A stretch of DNA of 64,000 bases from Zymomonas mobilis. GTDB taxonomy: Bacteria > Pseudomonadota > Alphaproteobacteria > Sphingomonadales > Sphingomonadaceae. Position 1 is the stretch's first letter; every line of letters begins with the position of its first letter. The position numbers and the translations under genes are program-made. The stretch is taken from contig NZ_VFOF01000001.1 in the NCBI RefSeq assembly GCF_006715975.1, positions 320,001 to 384,000 on the forward strand, given 5' to 3'. The notes beneath the pieces were generated by a model. It was not told the DNA's origin. It ran no database searches and saw only the letters and a program-made list of their open reading frames with translations. This document shows, piece by piece, positions 1-10,993 of the stretch.

Positions 1-436
1 GATCCATAGACGGCAGGAGGGCGGATAATTGTCCAATCGAGGCCAGAGGCTCTTACTTTTTCTTCTGATTGGGCTTTTGACCAGCCATAATCAGAAAGCT
101 CGGATTCTCTTGCAGCTAAAGAAGAAACATGAATGAAGCGAGTGACACCGGCGTCTTTCGCGACTTCTAAAAGTTTTTCTGTCCCGGTGAGATTAATACG
201 GGCAAAGGCTGCTCTGTCATCGGCCTTGATCGCGCCTGCCATATGGATAACTGCCTGACAGGAAGAAACCAGTCTTTTGAGGCTGTCTTCATCTTCAAGG
301 CTACCTCTAATCCATTCGACCCCCGGCCTTGCCGGTTGTGGTCGTCGGGTTAAAGCCTTGATGCCAATACCGCGTCCAGCCGTATTATTGAAGACGTGGC
401 CACCAATGAAGCCGGTTCCCCCCGTCAAGGCAATTT

Positions 437-440
<4 letters not shown>
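1..440 (-). CDS. NAD-dependent epimerase/dehydratase (partial, 3' end outside window)
   Basis: Reading leftwards from ATG at 440 gives an extended short-chain dehydrogenase: the N-terminal Rossmann motif GGTGFIGG lies at residues 7-14, and a YGWSK stretch fits the catalytic YxxxK. The sequence runs off the window edge after about 146 residues (ends in RPPAVYG). The start overlaps the proB stop in an ATGA arrangement, so it is probably translationally coupled to proB and is the last visible gene of the rplU-rpmA-obgE-proB operon. Relatives act on nucleotide sugars or resemble the NDUFA9/COQ11 group; the substrate cannot be told from this fragment. Confidence 0.85.
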
Positions 441-2730
<2,290 letters not shown>

Positions 2731-2762
2731 TCATTTCATAAAATAATATCCCCGTTATCATA

Positions 2763-3371
2763 TTACGCCGCTAGTGTCGCGATTCTGTTTAAAATAGTCT
2801 GTAATTTATTATGAGAAGAAGACATCTGAGACGAGGATAATACCCTGACGCGTTCTTCCTTGATAAAATTTTCAGGTAAGAAGGATACCGAATTATTAGC
2901 GGCACCCCATGCGGCTGTCGGAGGGTTTTTCTGTTTTTCAGAAAAGCCCAATTTTGTTAACAGCTTTTCTGCGGCTTCATCTTCGTGATCATAAGCCGCC
3001 GTCAGCATGGGAAGACGCAATGCGTTATCGGCAAAATGAAGCATCATTTTGCTGGCTTCTGTTGCGAAGCCATTGCCCCGAAAAGCAGGTGCAATCCAGC
3101 AAAAGAAATGGGCTTCGGTGCCCGCCAGTGCCGTGATGCCGATCAGGCGGGGTTCTTTCCCGCTTCTTAAAAAGACACCCGAATGCGGGCGCGTGATATC
3201 GGTTTCACGGATAAGCCGAGAAGCATTATCCCGTAAGTAACGGGTTACATCATTATCGGAAGAGTCGGGCGATCCGCTGCGTGAAGAGGCAGTTTCCAGC
3301 AGATCGAGTAAAACACTAAGGTCATCTGACCACAGCGGCCTCAAAAATAAACGTGCGCTATAAGCGAACAT
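2763..3371 (-). CDS. GNAT-family N-acetyltransferase
   Basis: This 202-aa protein fits the RimJ/RimL-like GNAT group: it begins with a substrate strand (ARLFLRPLWSDDLSVL) and carries the acetyl-CoA loop FRGNGFATEA around residue 100, followed by a typical last strand (KLLTKLGFSEKQ). It sits between rpmA and obgE on the same strand; a GNAT gene here is common in sphingomonads, which suggests a substrate linked to ribosomal proteins, but that is inference. The last 40 residues are polar and look unstructured. Gaps to its neighbours are about 90 and 190 nt; the upstream gap holds a strong terminator, so it probably has its own promoter or depends on read-through. Confidence 0.8.
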   Translation of the reverse strand: MFAYSARLFLRPLWSDDLSVLLDLLETASSRSGSPDSSDNDVTRYLRDNASRLIRETDITRPHSGVFLRSGKEPRLIGITALAGTEAHFFCWIAPAFRGNGFATEASKMMLHFADNALRLPMLTAAYDHEDEAAEKLLTKLGFSEKQKNPPTAAWGAANNSVSFLPENFIKEERVRVLSSSQMSSSHNKLQTILNRIATLAA

Positions 3372-3462
3372 CGGTTTAAGCTCCTTGATCGCCCCCCATT
3401 CATAGCTGCCGTTAAAGACAGTATCATGACAAAAGACGAAATAAACGAGCGACTAACCGACC

Positions 3463-3494
3463 AAAAAAAAGAGCGGCCTTGGGTAAGGCTGCTC
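3463..3494 (-). terminator. Rho-independent terminator after rpmA
   Basis: Read on the minus strand, a 10-bp stem (GAGCAGCCTT / AAGGCCGCTC, one mismatch) with a 4-nt loop is followed by eight T residues. It lies about 70 nt beyond the rpmA stop. Two further small hairpins occur nearer the gene, at 3501-3516 and 3527-3550. It should partly separate rplU-rpmA from the GNAT-obgE-proB genes. Confidence 0.8.
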
Positions 3495-3563
3495 CCCTTT
3501 AAAACTGTTATAAAACAGTAATAATCGGGTCGCCCTTCGACGGACGACCCAACGGATCATCCG

Positions 3564-3833
3564 TTATTCAGCTGCCAACGGCTGTGCGTCGACGCTGACA
3601 TAGCTGCGTCCGAGTTTTCCTTTATGGAAAACCACACGGCCTTCAGCAATTGCAAATAAAGTATGGTCTTTGCCCATACCTACATTGCGGCCGGCGTAAA
3701 CTCTGGTACCGCGCTGACGGATAATAATATTTCCGCCAATAACGCTTTCACCACCAAATTTTTTAACACCAAGGCGGCGACCAGCTGAATCGCGACCGTT
3801 ACGCGACGAACCGCCTGCTTTCTTATGTGCCAT
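3564..3833 (-). CDS. rpmA: 50S ribosomal protein L27
   Basis: This 89-aa protein starts [16 protein letters not shown] and contains the L27 core [20 protein letters not shown]; its N-terminal arm reaches the peptidyl-transferase centre. There is no Firmicute-type cleaved N-terminal extension. It follows rplU by 135 nt on the same strand, the usual order, and is followed by a terminator. Confidence 0.98.
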   Translation of the reverse strand: MAHKKAGGSSRNGRDSAGRRLGVKKFGGESVIGGNIIIRQRGTRVYAGRNVGMGKDHTLFAIAEGRVVFHKGKLGRSYVSVDAQPLAAE

Positions 3834-3968
3834 TATGTAATCTCCCTAGAAAAGTCTGCTTACATTAAAGAGCAATGACTTTGCCGGTTAAAATTCTGAA
3901 CATTCTGGCACTATTGGGTAAAATACGCATAGCGCCGGAAAAAGTTTCAGAAAAAATGAAATCCAATA

Positions 3969-4277
3969 TTAAGCAGCGGCGTTACCGACTGATACAATCT
4001 TGAGGATTGTATGCTGCTGACGGTGGCCGTTACGGCGACGATAATTATGGCGGCGACGTTTTTTGAAGACTATGACTTTTTCCGCCTTAGCCTGAGCAAT
4101 GATCTCAGCTGAAACCGTCAAACCTGTGACGGGCTTAAGATCAGCACCCTCACCAGCAAGCAGGACATCTTCAAGCGAAACTGTCGTTCCCGCCTCGCCG
4201 GCGATTTTTTCGACAACAATTTTGTCTCCAGCGGCGACGCGGTATTGCTTCCCGCCGGTGCGCACGATAGCGAACAT
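3969..4277 (-). CDS. rplU: 50S ribosomal protein L21
   Basis: L21 is a 50S subunit protein that binds 23S rRNA. I place the start at ATG 4277 ([14 protein letters not shown]), giving 102 aa, because L21 proteins begin at this point. The reading frame stays open for 22 more codons upstream, but those residues have no family match. The C-terminal part ([17 protein letters not shown]) is the strongly basic RNA-binding part. It is the first gene of the rplU-rpmA operon. Confidence 0.97.
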   Translation of the reverse strand: MFAIVRTGGKQYRVAAGDKIVVEKIAGEAGTTVSLEDVLLAGEGADLKPVTGLTVSAEIIAQAKAEKVIVFKKRRRHNYRRRNGHRQQHTILKIVSVGNAAA

Positions 4278-4360
4278 GGCTTTTATCACTTCTTCAAAGG
4301 CATGAAATAAACAGATCCGACCACGCGCGGTCAACCCACACATGCCGGTTTAAGTGTGCT

Positions 4361-4389
4361 CTGCTAGTCTAAACTGAATAGTGAGTCAA
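4361..4389 (-). promoter_or_regulatory. Possible rplU promoter
   Basis: On the minus strand TTGACT (4389-4384) is followed after 17 nt by TAGCAG (4366-4361). The -35 box is good, the -10 box weak. It lies about 85 nt upstream of the rplU start, leaving a leader that could form structure. The rest of the 4278-4640 gap holds the autotransporter terminator and no gene that I can support. Confidence 0.4.
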
Positions 4390-4562
4390 TATGTTGAATC
4401 GATTATTCGCCGAAAAAGGCCAGCTTTTAGCCTTATTCTTTCATTGTTGAGAGGCTTTTGCATCTGTTGGCGTATTGTCTGATCTATTGAAATTTATTTT
4501 TTCCAAGGGAAATATCGAGCGTTATCATAGTGATGACGATGCCCTTTATTTTTATCGGCAAG

Positions 4563-4590
4563 AAAAAGGCGTTGCCGTCAAAGCAACGCC
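4563..4590 (-). terminator. Rho-independent terminator after the autotransporter gene
   Basis: On the minus strand the perfect 8-bp stem GGCGTTGC / GCAACGCC, with a 7-nt loop, is followed by five T residues. It begins 50 nt after the autotransporter stop and separates it from rplU. Confidence 0.85.
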
Positions 4591-4640
4591 CCAAAAGTAA
4601 TTTTGTTCTTCTTATTCTGGAAAGAGAATTTCTGACAGGA

Positions 4641-7600
4641 TTAGAATATCCATGAAATATTGCCTTTGATTCCACTTTCAGAATAGCGCGTGCCATATTG
4701 ACCCGTATAGGAAACACCCAATTGTAAGCGTTGCTTGATTTGAGCCTGCAAGCCTGCGCTGACCATCGCGGAATTTTGTGCCAAAGGAACACCGGAAACA
4801 TTAAAATCAGAACTGCCTGAAAGGAAATTCTGTCTTATTGAAGGCGTGATTGTTCCAAAGGCATGGCGATAACCGATAGTCGCATTCGGTGTCAGGACAG
4901 TAGTTTTTCCTAATGTCATGCGAGAAGCCAAGCGCGAACCGAAGGTCGCATAGGCCATATTAGTGCTTAACGCATGGCCGGAAAGTGCCGCCGCGCCGCC
5001 TTGTTCACGGAAAGCATTTGTGTGTTGGTTGATATAGGCCGCATTTCCGAAAGGTTCTACCATGACCCGACCGATGTCAAAGCGATAGCCGATATCGGCA
5101 AACGCCTGTGTCGTACCGCCATTATAGCGGCTGCTCTGTTGATCGGTAAAATCAGAATAAAGTACTTTTCGACGGGTGGCTAATCTGTCCCATGTATAAG
5201 TCGCCCCCATTCGTAACCCTAGGCGATCCCAATTGGTATTGGCGTAACCACCCAAGGTGACGTTGTTGCTATGCCCTGAAGAGGAGCGTTCGCCGACAGA
5301 AAAGCCGGAATGACCATAACCGACAAGCGCACCAATATGCCAACGAGGAATCAGGGAAGTTTCACCACCAAGGACAAAACCGCCGACAGAATTATTCATG
5401 CCTGCTGCGTTGGCTGTATGGCCGTTTTTGCTCCAATTTCCATAGGATTGCATCCATAGGGTTTGACCTTCATCGCTGTCACAGACTGCCCCAGAATTGT
5501 GATTGGAGGTTTTTGCTGTTGTTGCACCTGGAAGACAATCAGCCAACCGCATCCGGTTAATTGCCATATCCCGAATTTCTGTGGCGTTCTGGATAAGTGC
5601 CGTTCGGGCAGAGGCGTGGATTTCGCCGGATAAGCTGTTGAAGGCATTTCTGGCACCTGCAAAATTGAGCAAAGTTGCAGGTAAGGCCAGCGAAGAGGTT
5701 GGCGATAGACGATCAAGCGTTGAAGCGACATTTTGTTCGTTGCGGCTTTGAGCGGCCGAAGTAAAAGTGATCTGGCTTCGTTCAACTTCCAGAGAAACGA
5801 CGTTTTGTTTATAGTCAACGCCGGTCGTCAGGAAGGGGTAGATCGCGCTGTCTCCCGTTAGGTTGCTTTTTACGGCACCGAACTGTCCCGATATGCCATC
5901 CGAAGCGGTTAGAATATCGTAATGTTGCCCTAATGCTGGGCGTCCGGTTTGCGCGGTTGCCAAGCTGACGAGAGTGGCGCCATTAATTTGCGCCGTGCCG
6001 TTGACCGTGATCATGCTGGCGGAAGTGCTGCCAACTTGGGTGAGGTAAGTGGCATCGCTGTCTAAGACTAAATTTTGCGAGACTGCCATATTGCCGCCGC
6101 CATTGGTCAAGACAGCCCCCGGAGTGACAATACCTTGTTTGACCGTCAATCCACCCGCGAAAAGGCCATTACCGCTGACAATACCGGTTGAATTAACCAT
6201 GGCGGTTGTCTCGCCGTTATTTTCAAAACGGCCTGCATTTTCGACCACTGATTTGTCGATTTTGCCAGTTAGAATGAGTTCGGCATCCGAGGTAATGCCT
6301 GTCTTGCCACTATAGCTGTTATTGCCAGAGAAGGTTTCTCTTCCTCCGGCAATAATAATGCCGCCATGCGTTTGATCTGCCCCACCTGTCAGGATCGGAA
6401 CGGGCACCATATCTGCACGGGTTGAGCCATCGGCATAATCATCACGGATGGAACCTGAAAAGACATCCTGTGCTTGGCTTAATAACAGGGTGTTGTCGCC
6501 CAATACGACCTGACCATTGCCGGAAAGAGAGCGGATAGTCTGCCCTGCATCGGAATGGGCGATATCAAAAGTTCCGTTCACATTCACAACTGAAGATTGA
6601 GCAATACTTCCGGGACCGCCGATGCCCAACCAGCCTTTGTCAGCGATATTGGTTGCGCCGGTATAGCTGTTGCTATTGGTTAAATAGGCTATGCCGCCGC
6701 TTTGAATATTAACGTCTTTTGAGCCCGATATTACTCCAGCCAAGCCAAGCGCGCCCATGTCGGAAGAGACATTAAGGCCATCAGAAAAATCGGCATCCGA
6801 GACATAAAAAGGCGTGTAGCCTGTCACGGCATTTTCGAGGTCATACATAACGGCATTGTGCAAAAAGAAAGACACGCCTTCGAGTGTGTAATTATCCGGC
6901 GTGTAGATGTTGCTGCCCAAGGTAAGGACGTTGGTTTGATCGCCTTGCGCGCCGTCTCCCGTTGTAATGGAGACGGTCTGAGCATTGGCTGTATTCCCTG
7001 TGATGCTTAGAGTATGTCCCGGATCAACATCATTACTGTAACCATCGCTGCCCGTTGCCCCCGCATTGGACGCTTGATCGAGTAAGTCATTTGAGCCGAC
7101 GATAATCATCGGTGTGCCGGAATCCAGCAGGGTGGGCATGGCGCGGGTGCTTTGACCATTATCAAGCGCATATTTGAACATGCTGTCAAATTGGCGACCT
7201 GCATTAGCCCCCGACAGTGGGAAGCTGCCAATAACGCTCCGCCAAGGGACTTGTGTAAAAAATTGCGCTCTTAAGGCCGGAGTAAGCCCCACAATGAGGC
7301 AACTTGCGCCACAATTCCCTGGTGTTGTTGCCGTGCCGTTGGCTTCGACAATATAGCCGCTTTTGGTTAACTGACCCGGAACGCCACCATTGTCACCTGG
7401 GTAGATGAAATCTCCGGCACCCATGATGCCGTAAAAATGATTTTCATCTGGAGCCGCGCCGGCATCAAGTGATCTTTGCCATGATAAATCTTGATAATAG
7501 GCTTGGGACGGATCGAGCCCTGGCGTGTCGGGTGAAATTTGTTGCCCGATATCATCGGAGTTTATTCTATCCTCTGTGGCTATTGATGCCTGAATAACGG

Positions 7601-8018
7601 CCACGCCCAAGCCGCCAGAGGTATCGTAATCCGCAACTTTGTTGCCCGTTACACTATTATAGAATTGAATGTTGGAAGCCGTGGTATCTGATTGCAGATA
7701 GCCATAGGTTCCATCCCCATACATATAGCCATAAGGGCTGCTGATGGCGGTGCCTGTATTTTGAGGAAACCAGCTGGGCATGGTGCCGTTACTGTTCATG
7801 CCCACTGCGATATTAAAAGAATCCGACCCTGTATCGAAAAGATATTCTTTGGGATCCCCATTATTAACACCGGCATTGATGCCTAGGCGGGTAAAGGAAA
7901 AGCCGTCTTCTGCTTCGTTAATAATATCAAGCGGGATATCGGTTGCATGCAGTATGCTGGGATAAAAAACACAACTCGCCATAAAAAGACGGGTTATAAC
8001 CCTTCTTAGATTTATCAT
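4641..8018 (-). CDS. Autotransporter with a pepsin-like aspartic protease passenger
   Basis: I choose ATG 8018 (1125 aa), because a GGGGGGA ribosome-binding site lies just upstream; an in-frame ATG at 8030 is possible. Residues 1-25 form a signal peptide ending LHA. The passenger carries, in order, the landmarks of A1 pepsins: YLFDTGSDSF (Asp near 62), the flap-like MYGDGTYGYLQSDT (Tyr near 100), a YGIMGAG segment (near 196), TLLDSGTPMIIVG (Asp near 299) and FFLHNAVMYDLENAVTGYTP (near 385). Next come glycine-rich autotransporter strand repeats (about 430-600), the linker LSGEIHASARTALIQ and a beta-barrel of about 265 residues ending in Phe. The predicted role, inferred from these motifs, is a surface or released acid protease. 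It is monocistronic with its own terminator. Confidence 0.85.
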   Translation of the reverse strand: MINLRRVITRLFMASCVFYPSILHATDIPLDIINEAEDGFSFTRLGINAGVNNGDPKEYLFDTGSDSFNIAVGMNSNGTMPSWFPQNTGTAISSPYGYMYGDGTYGYLQSDTTASNIQFYNSVTGNKVADYDTSGGLGVAVIQASIATEDRINSDDIGQQISPDTPGLDPSQAYYQDLSWQRSLDAGAAPDENHFYGIMGAGDFIYPGDNGGVPGQLTKSGYIVEANGTATTPGNCGASCLIVGLTPALRAQFFTQVPWRSVIGSFPLSGANAGRQFDSMFKYALDNGQSTRAMPTLLDSGTPMIIVGSNDLLDQASNAGATGSDGYSNDVDPGHTLSITGNTANAQTVSITTGDGAQGDQTNVLTLGSNIYTPDNYTLEGVSFFLHNAVMYDLENAVTGYTPFYVSDADFSDGLNVSSDMGALGLAGVISGSKDVNIQSGGIAYLTNSNSYTGATNIADKGWLGIGGPGSIAQSSVVNVNGTFDIAHSDAGQTIRSLSGNGQVVLGDNTLLLSQAQDVFSGSIRDDYADGSTRADMVPVPILTGGADQTHGGIIIAGGRETFSGNNSYSGKTGITSDAELILTGKIDKSVVENAGRFENNGETTAMVNSTGIVSGNGLFAGGLTVKQGIVTPGAVLTNGGGNMAVSQNLVLDSDATYLTQVGSTSASMITVNGTAQINGATLVSLATAQTGRPALGQHYDILTASDGISGQFGAVKSNLTGDSAIYPFLTTGVDYKQNVVSLEVERSQITFTSAAQSRNEQNVASTLDRLSPTSSLALPATLLNFAGARNAFNSLSGEIHASARTALIQNATEIRDMAINRMRLADCLPGATTAKTSNHNSGAVCDSDEGQTLWMQSYGNWSKNGHTANAAGMNNSVGGFVLGGETSLIPRWHIGALVGYGHSGFSVGERSSSGHSNNVTLGGYANTNWDRLGLRMGATYTWDRLATRRKVLYSDFTDQQSSRYNGGTTQAFADIGYRFDIGRVMVEPFGNAAYINQHTNAFREQGGAAALSGHALSTNMAYATFGSRLASRMTLGKTTVLTPNATIGYRHAFGTITPSIRQNFLSGSSDFNVSGVPLAQNSAMVSAGLQAQIKQRLQLGVSYTGQYGTRYSESGIKGNISWIF

Positions 8019-8412
8019 ATCCCCCCCCATTTTTTATAATTTAACAATACTACTTATAATGAAAAATATAATTTTACAATTTTTTAGAGTTGTTCAGTAG
8101 ATTTGGGTTTGTTTTCTAAAATGGAGATGATGAAATATATTGGAAATTTATGATTTTTCGTGATTACATGGTTTAAAAATTACATTTTGATATTTTATTT
8201 TTGAGATATTGTGTTTTGTTTTTATTTTTAATTTAATTAAATATAAAATTTATTGACCATATATTTGTATGTAAAAAATAATAATTTGTGATTTATCTGG
8301 TGTTTTTTATTTATATTTTTTAAATTATTTATTTTTTTAATTTTATATATATTCTAAAATATATCAAATTTATTGTTTTTTATATTATTTTTATTTCTTA
8401 AAAATAGTATTA
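8019..8412. other. Very AT-rich gene-free region upstream of the autotransporter
   Basis: This stretch is almost all A and T, with long T-rich runs, and carries no convincing ORF. It holds whatever promoter drives the autotransporter; no single -35/-10 pair stands out because TATAAT-like strings are everywhere. Such composition is typical of DNA silenced by xenogeneic (H-NS/MvaT-like) proteins, but that is inference. Confidence 0.6.
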
Positions 8413-8438
8413 AAAAAGTGCCATTGTAAAATGGCACC
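8413..8438 (-). terminator. Rho-independent terminator after the MATE gene
   Basis: On the minus strand the perfect 8-bp stem GTGCCATT / AATGGCAC with a 4-nt loop is followed by six T residues, about 37 nt after the MATE stop codon. Confidence 0.9.
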
Positions 8439-8474
8439 CTTCATCATTTATAGTAGTTGTTAGATGTTTTCTAT

Positions 8475-10010
8475 CTACTTGATGAATTGACGTTTGGTCA
8501 TAAAGGGCAAAAGAATAAATTGTGCGCCGCCGCGATAGATCAAAAATAAGCTGAAAGATAACCACAGGCCATTATTGCCCCAGCCTTTTAGAAAAAACAG
8601 ACTGACCATAAAGAGCGAAAGCGCGACTGCCATGCAGCCCATCATGCCTTTGCTCCAGCCTGCGCCGACAAAAACACCATCCATGACATAAGAACTGACG
8701 CCAACCAGTGGCATGATGACTAGCCAGATAGAAAATCCAGCGGCGGTATTGGCGACGATTTGATCGGTAGTGAATGACTCTACCAAAGAAGAACCGGAAA
8801 AGCCGAAAATGACAGCCAACAAGACTGCTACTAAAAAGCCTTGCAGTAAACAGGCACGCATTAATTGCGAAAAACGATGATGATCTTTGGCACCGGCGGC
8901 TTCACCGCATAATATCTGTGCCGAGCTTTCATAACCATCCAAAATCAGGGTTGATAAAGAGAAAAGCTGATTGATAATGGCATTAGCAGCCAACAGAATG
9001 GCACCTTGCTTGACGCTCATACGCGTAAAAAAGATGATGGCGGTCATCAACAGCAACGTGCGGATGAATAAGTCACGATTGAGGCTGAATAATGCGTAGA
9101 TGGTTTCTTTTTGCCATGTTCGGCGTTCAAGCCCCAGATAGTATAATATCCTTGGCCGCACATGTTTTGTAATTGCTGCAAGCAGCAACGAAGTTGAAAA
9201 TATTTCGGAAATGATTGACGCATAAGCGACCCCATTAACGCCTTGTTTCAACAAAAGAACAAACAGGCAATCCATTGAAATATGGAAAAAATTACTGGCA
9301 ACCTCGATCACCAGAACCGTTCGCATTGAACGCATCCCGATTAACCATGCGCTGAGAGCGACATTGGATAAAATAAGCGGCACGACCCAATAACGCCGCA
9401 TCACATAATGCTCAGCTTGTTCTCGGATCGAGCCCGACGCATCCATGAGAGAGAGGCCGAGAGGAAGGATGATTGGCTTTAAAAGCAGTATTAAAAGCCC
9501 AATGCCTAAAGCGAGAGAAACCGCCCGTATCAGGGTTTGTTCGGTTTCATGGCTAGCTTTTATTGTCATAGGATGACGGCGGCCAGATTCTTCCCATTGG
9601 GCTTCTGATAGGGAAGGAGGTTGTGTTGTTTCTACTGTATGCCGTCCGGCAGCTTGCGCCGTTAAAGCAACCGTGCCGGAGCGTAAAAAATTAAAAAGCA
9701 CACATAGAGTGGTTAATAATTTCGCCCCGATTTCAACGCCGCCTTGAGCCTGTGGATTACCCATCCGGCCAATTGCCCAAATATCGGCAAGACCAAATAA
9801 CGCCGTTGCAATATTGGTGACAATCGCTGGTAGGGCGATAGCCGCAATGACTTTATGGCGAGATAAAGTAAGGAAAAGGCGGTCGGTGGCTCGTTTCGGC
9901 GATAACATTTCTCTGGGATGGCGCGCTGTCTTTTTACTGTCAAGCCGGATGCCGGATTCTTGGTTGTCGATATTATCCAGTTCGGCAGATAGGGAAGAAA
10001 AGCGGCTCAA
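8475..10010 (-). CDS. MATE-family efflux transporter (DinF-like)
   Basis: This 511-aa integral inner-membrane protein has about twelve hydrophobic segments in two halves, with the family start pattern ALPAIVTNIATALFGLADIWAIG near residue 60 (a LPA...D-type first helix), typical of MATE/DinF cation-drug antiporters. About 50 hydrophilic residues precede the first helix, so translation could begin at Met36 (MLSPKRATDR) instead. A polar stretch near residues 120-145 (about 9570-9650) is longer than usual in the loop after helix 3. It is divergent from the cyclo-ligase gene and has its own terminator. The substrate is unknown. Confidence 0.85.
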   Translation of the reverse strand: MSRFSSLSAELDNIDNQESGIRLDSKKTARHPREMLSPKRATDRLFLTLSRHKVIAAIALPAIVTNIATALFGLADIWAIGRMGNPQAQGGVEIGAKLLTTLCVLFNFLRSGTVALTAQAAGRHTVETTQPPSLSEAQWEESGRRHPMTIKASHETEQTLIRAVSLALGIGLLILLLKPIILPLGLSLMDASGSIREQAEHYVMRRYWVVPLILSNVALSAWLIGMRSMRTVLVIEVASNFFHISMDCLFVLLLKQGVNGVAYASIISEIFSTSLLLAAITKHVRPRILYYLGLERRTWQKETIYALFSLNRDLFIRTLLLMTAIIFFTRMSVKQGAILLAANAIINQLFSLSTLILDGYESSAQILCGEAAGAKDHHRFSQLMRACLLQGFLVAVLLAVIFGFSGSSLVESFTTDQIVANTAAGFSIWLVIMPLVGVSSYVMDGVFVGAGWSKGMMGCMAVALSLFMVSLFFLKGWGNNGLWLSFSLFLIYRGGAQFILLPFMTKRQFIK

Positions 10011-10119
10011 TTTCCATCCATTTATGCATAGTTTTGAATGGGATAGACTGTGATGGGTTGAAAAAAACAGAATAACGACAAAATTATATGAATATCATGC
10101 AATATTCCTCTGTGTTTTG

Positions 10120-10782
10120 ATGGAGAAGCCTGTGTCCGTTGCGTCGTCTTCCCTTTTTTCTGTTTCGGATCTTCTAAAAGAAGGGGATACACCGGATAAT
10201 GTTCAGTCGAGCTCGCAACTGGTCGATAAAAAAGCTTTGCGGAAATTTTTCCGGCAACGTCGGAAGGCTTTGACGGATAACCCATCATGGAAGGCCGATG
10301 GTCTAATTTTCACCTTGATGTTGGCAGAGCATATCCGCAGTCACTTTGGGAAGGCGCGTTCTATTTCCGCCTATTTACCCAATGATGGCGAGGTCGATCC
10401 TTTGCCGATCTTTTTGCAGGCGATTGATGCAGGCATTACGCCGTTATTGCCTAGAATTGTTGAAAAGGATGCGCCGCTCGATTTTCATCGTTGGTGGCCT
10501 GGTGATCCTTTGGAAGAAGTCGCTGGTGGCGTTTTGCAGCCAACCCAAAATTCTGAAAAAATGGCACCAGATATTATCTTGACGCCTTTGGTCGGCTTTG
10601 ACCGTTCTTTACGGCGTTTGGGACGTGGTGGCGGTTATTATGACCGCAGTTTTCAGGCTTACCCTGATGCTATTCGTATCGGTGTGGCATGGAGTATCCA
10701 AGAAGCAGAATCCATTCCGGTGGAAGCATGGGATATGCCGCTTCATGCTGTTGCGACCGAAAAAGAATGGATCGGTTTTTAG
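10120..10782 (+). CDS. fthC: 5-formyltetrahydrofolate cyclo-ligase
   Basis: This 220-aa enzyme (ygfA family) converts 5-formyl-THF to 5,10-methenyl-THF using ATP. It has the basic N-terminal helix KKALRKFFRQRRKALT near residue 40, the YLPNDGEVDP motif and the nucleotide-binding signature LGRGGGYYDRSF. ATG 10120 is preferred; a TTG lies one codon upstream. The first 35 residues are poorly conserved. It is divergent from the MATE gene and convergent with the M23 peptidase gene. Confidence 0.93.
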   Translation: MEKPVSVASSSLFSVSDLLKEGDTPDNVQSSSQLVDKKALRKFFRQRRKALTDNPSWKADGLIFTLMLAEHIRSHFGKARSISAYLPNDGEVDPLPIFLQAIDAGITPLLPRIVEKDAPLDFHRWWPGDPLEEVAGGVLQPTQNSEKMAPDIILTPLVGFDRSLRRLGRGGGYYDRSFQAYPDAIRIGVAWSIQEAESIPVEAWDMPLHAVATEKEWIGF

Positions 10783-10993
10783 GCGATAGCGTGGCTGTTT
10801 AAAGGGGTGGTGGGTTAATCTTGTTATCCCGATATCTTGATTATTGGAATCCGAAGGTAAGCGCCTAGTAGGATTATAACACCCAGTTGATAGGGCGGCG
10901 GCAATATTTTTTCTGTCGCTTCTCGGTTAAAGGCTAAAGAAAATAAGCGCTAGCTTTTCCGTGAATCCTGACCCGCAAAGGCTATCATTTTTG

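Noticed and set aside
10783-10993. Possible 6S RNA: the gap beside fthC has GATAGC near one end and GCTATC near the other, and 6S RNA is often next to this gene.
   Set aside because: It lies downstream rather than upstream of fthC, and I could not build the conserved 6S central bubble. A covariance-model search would decide it.
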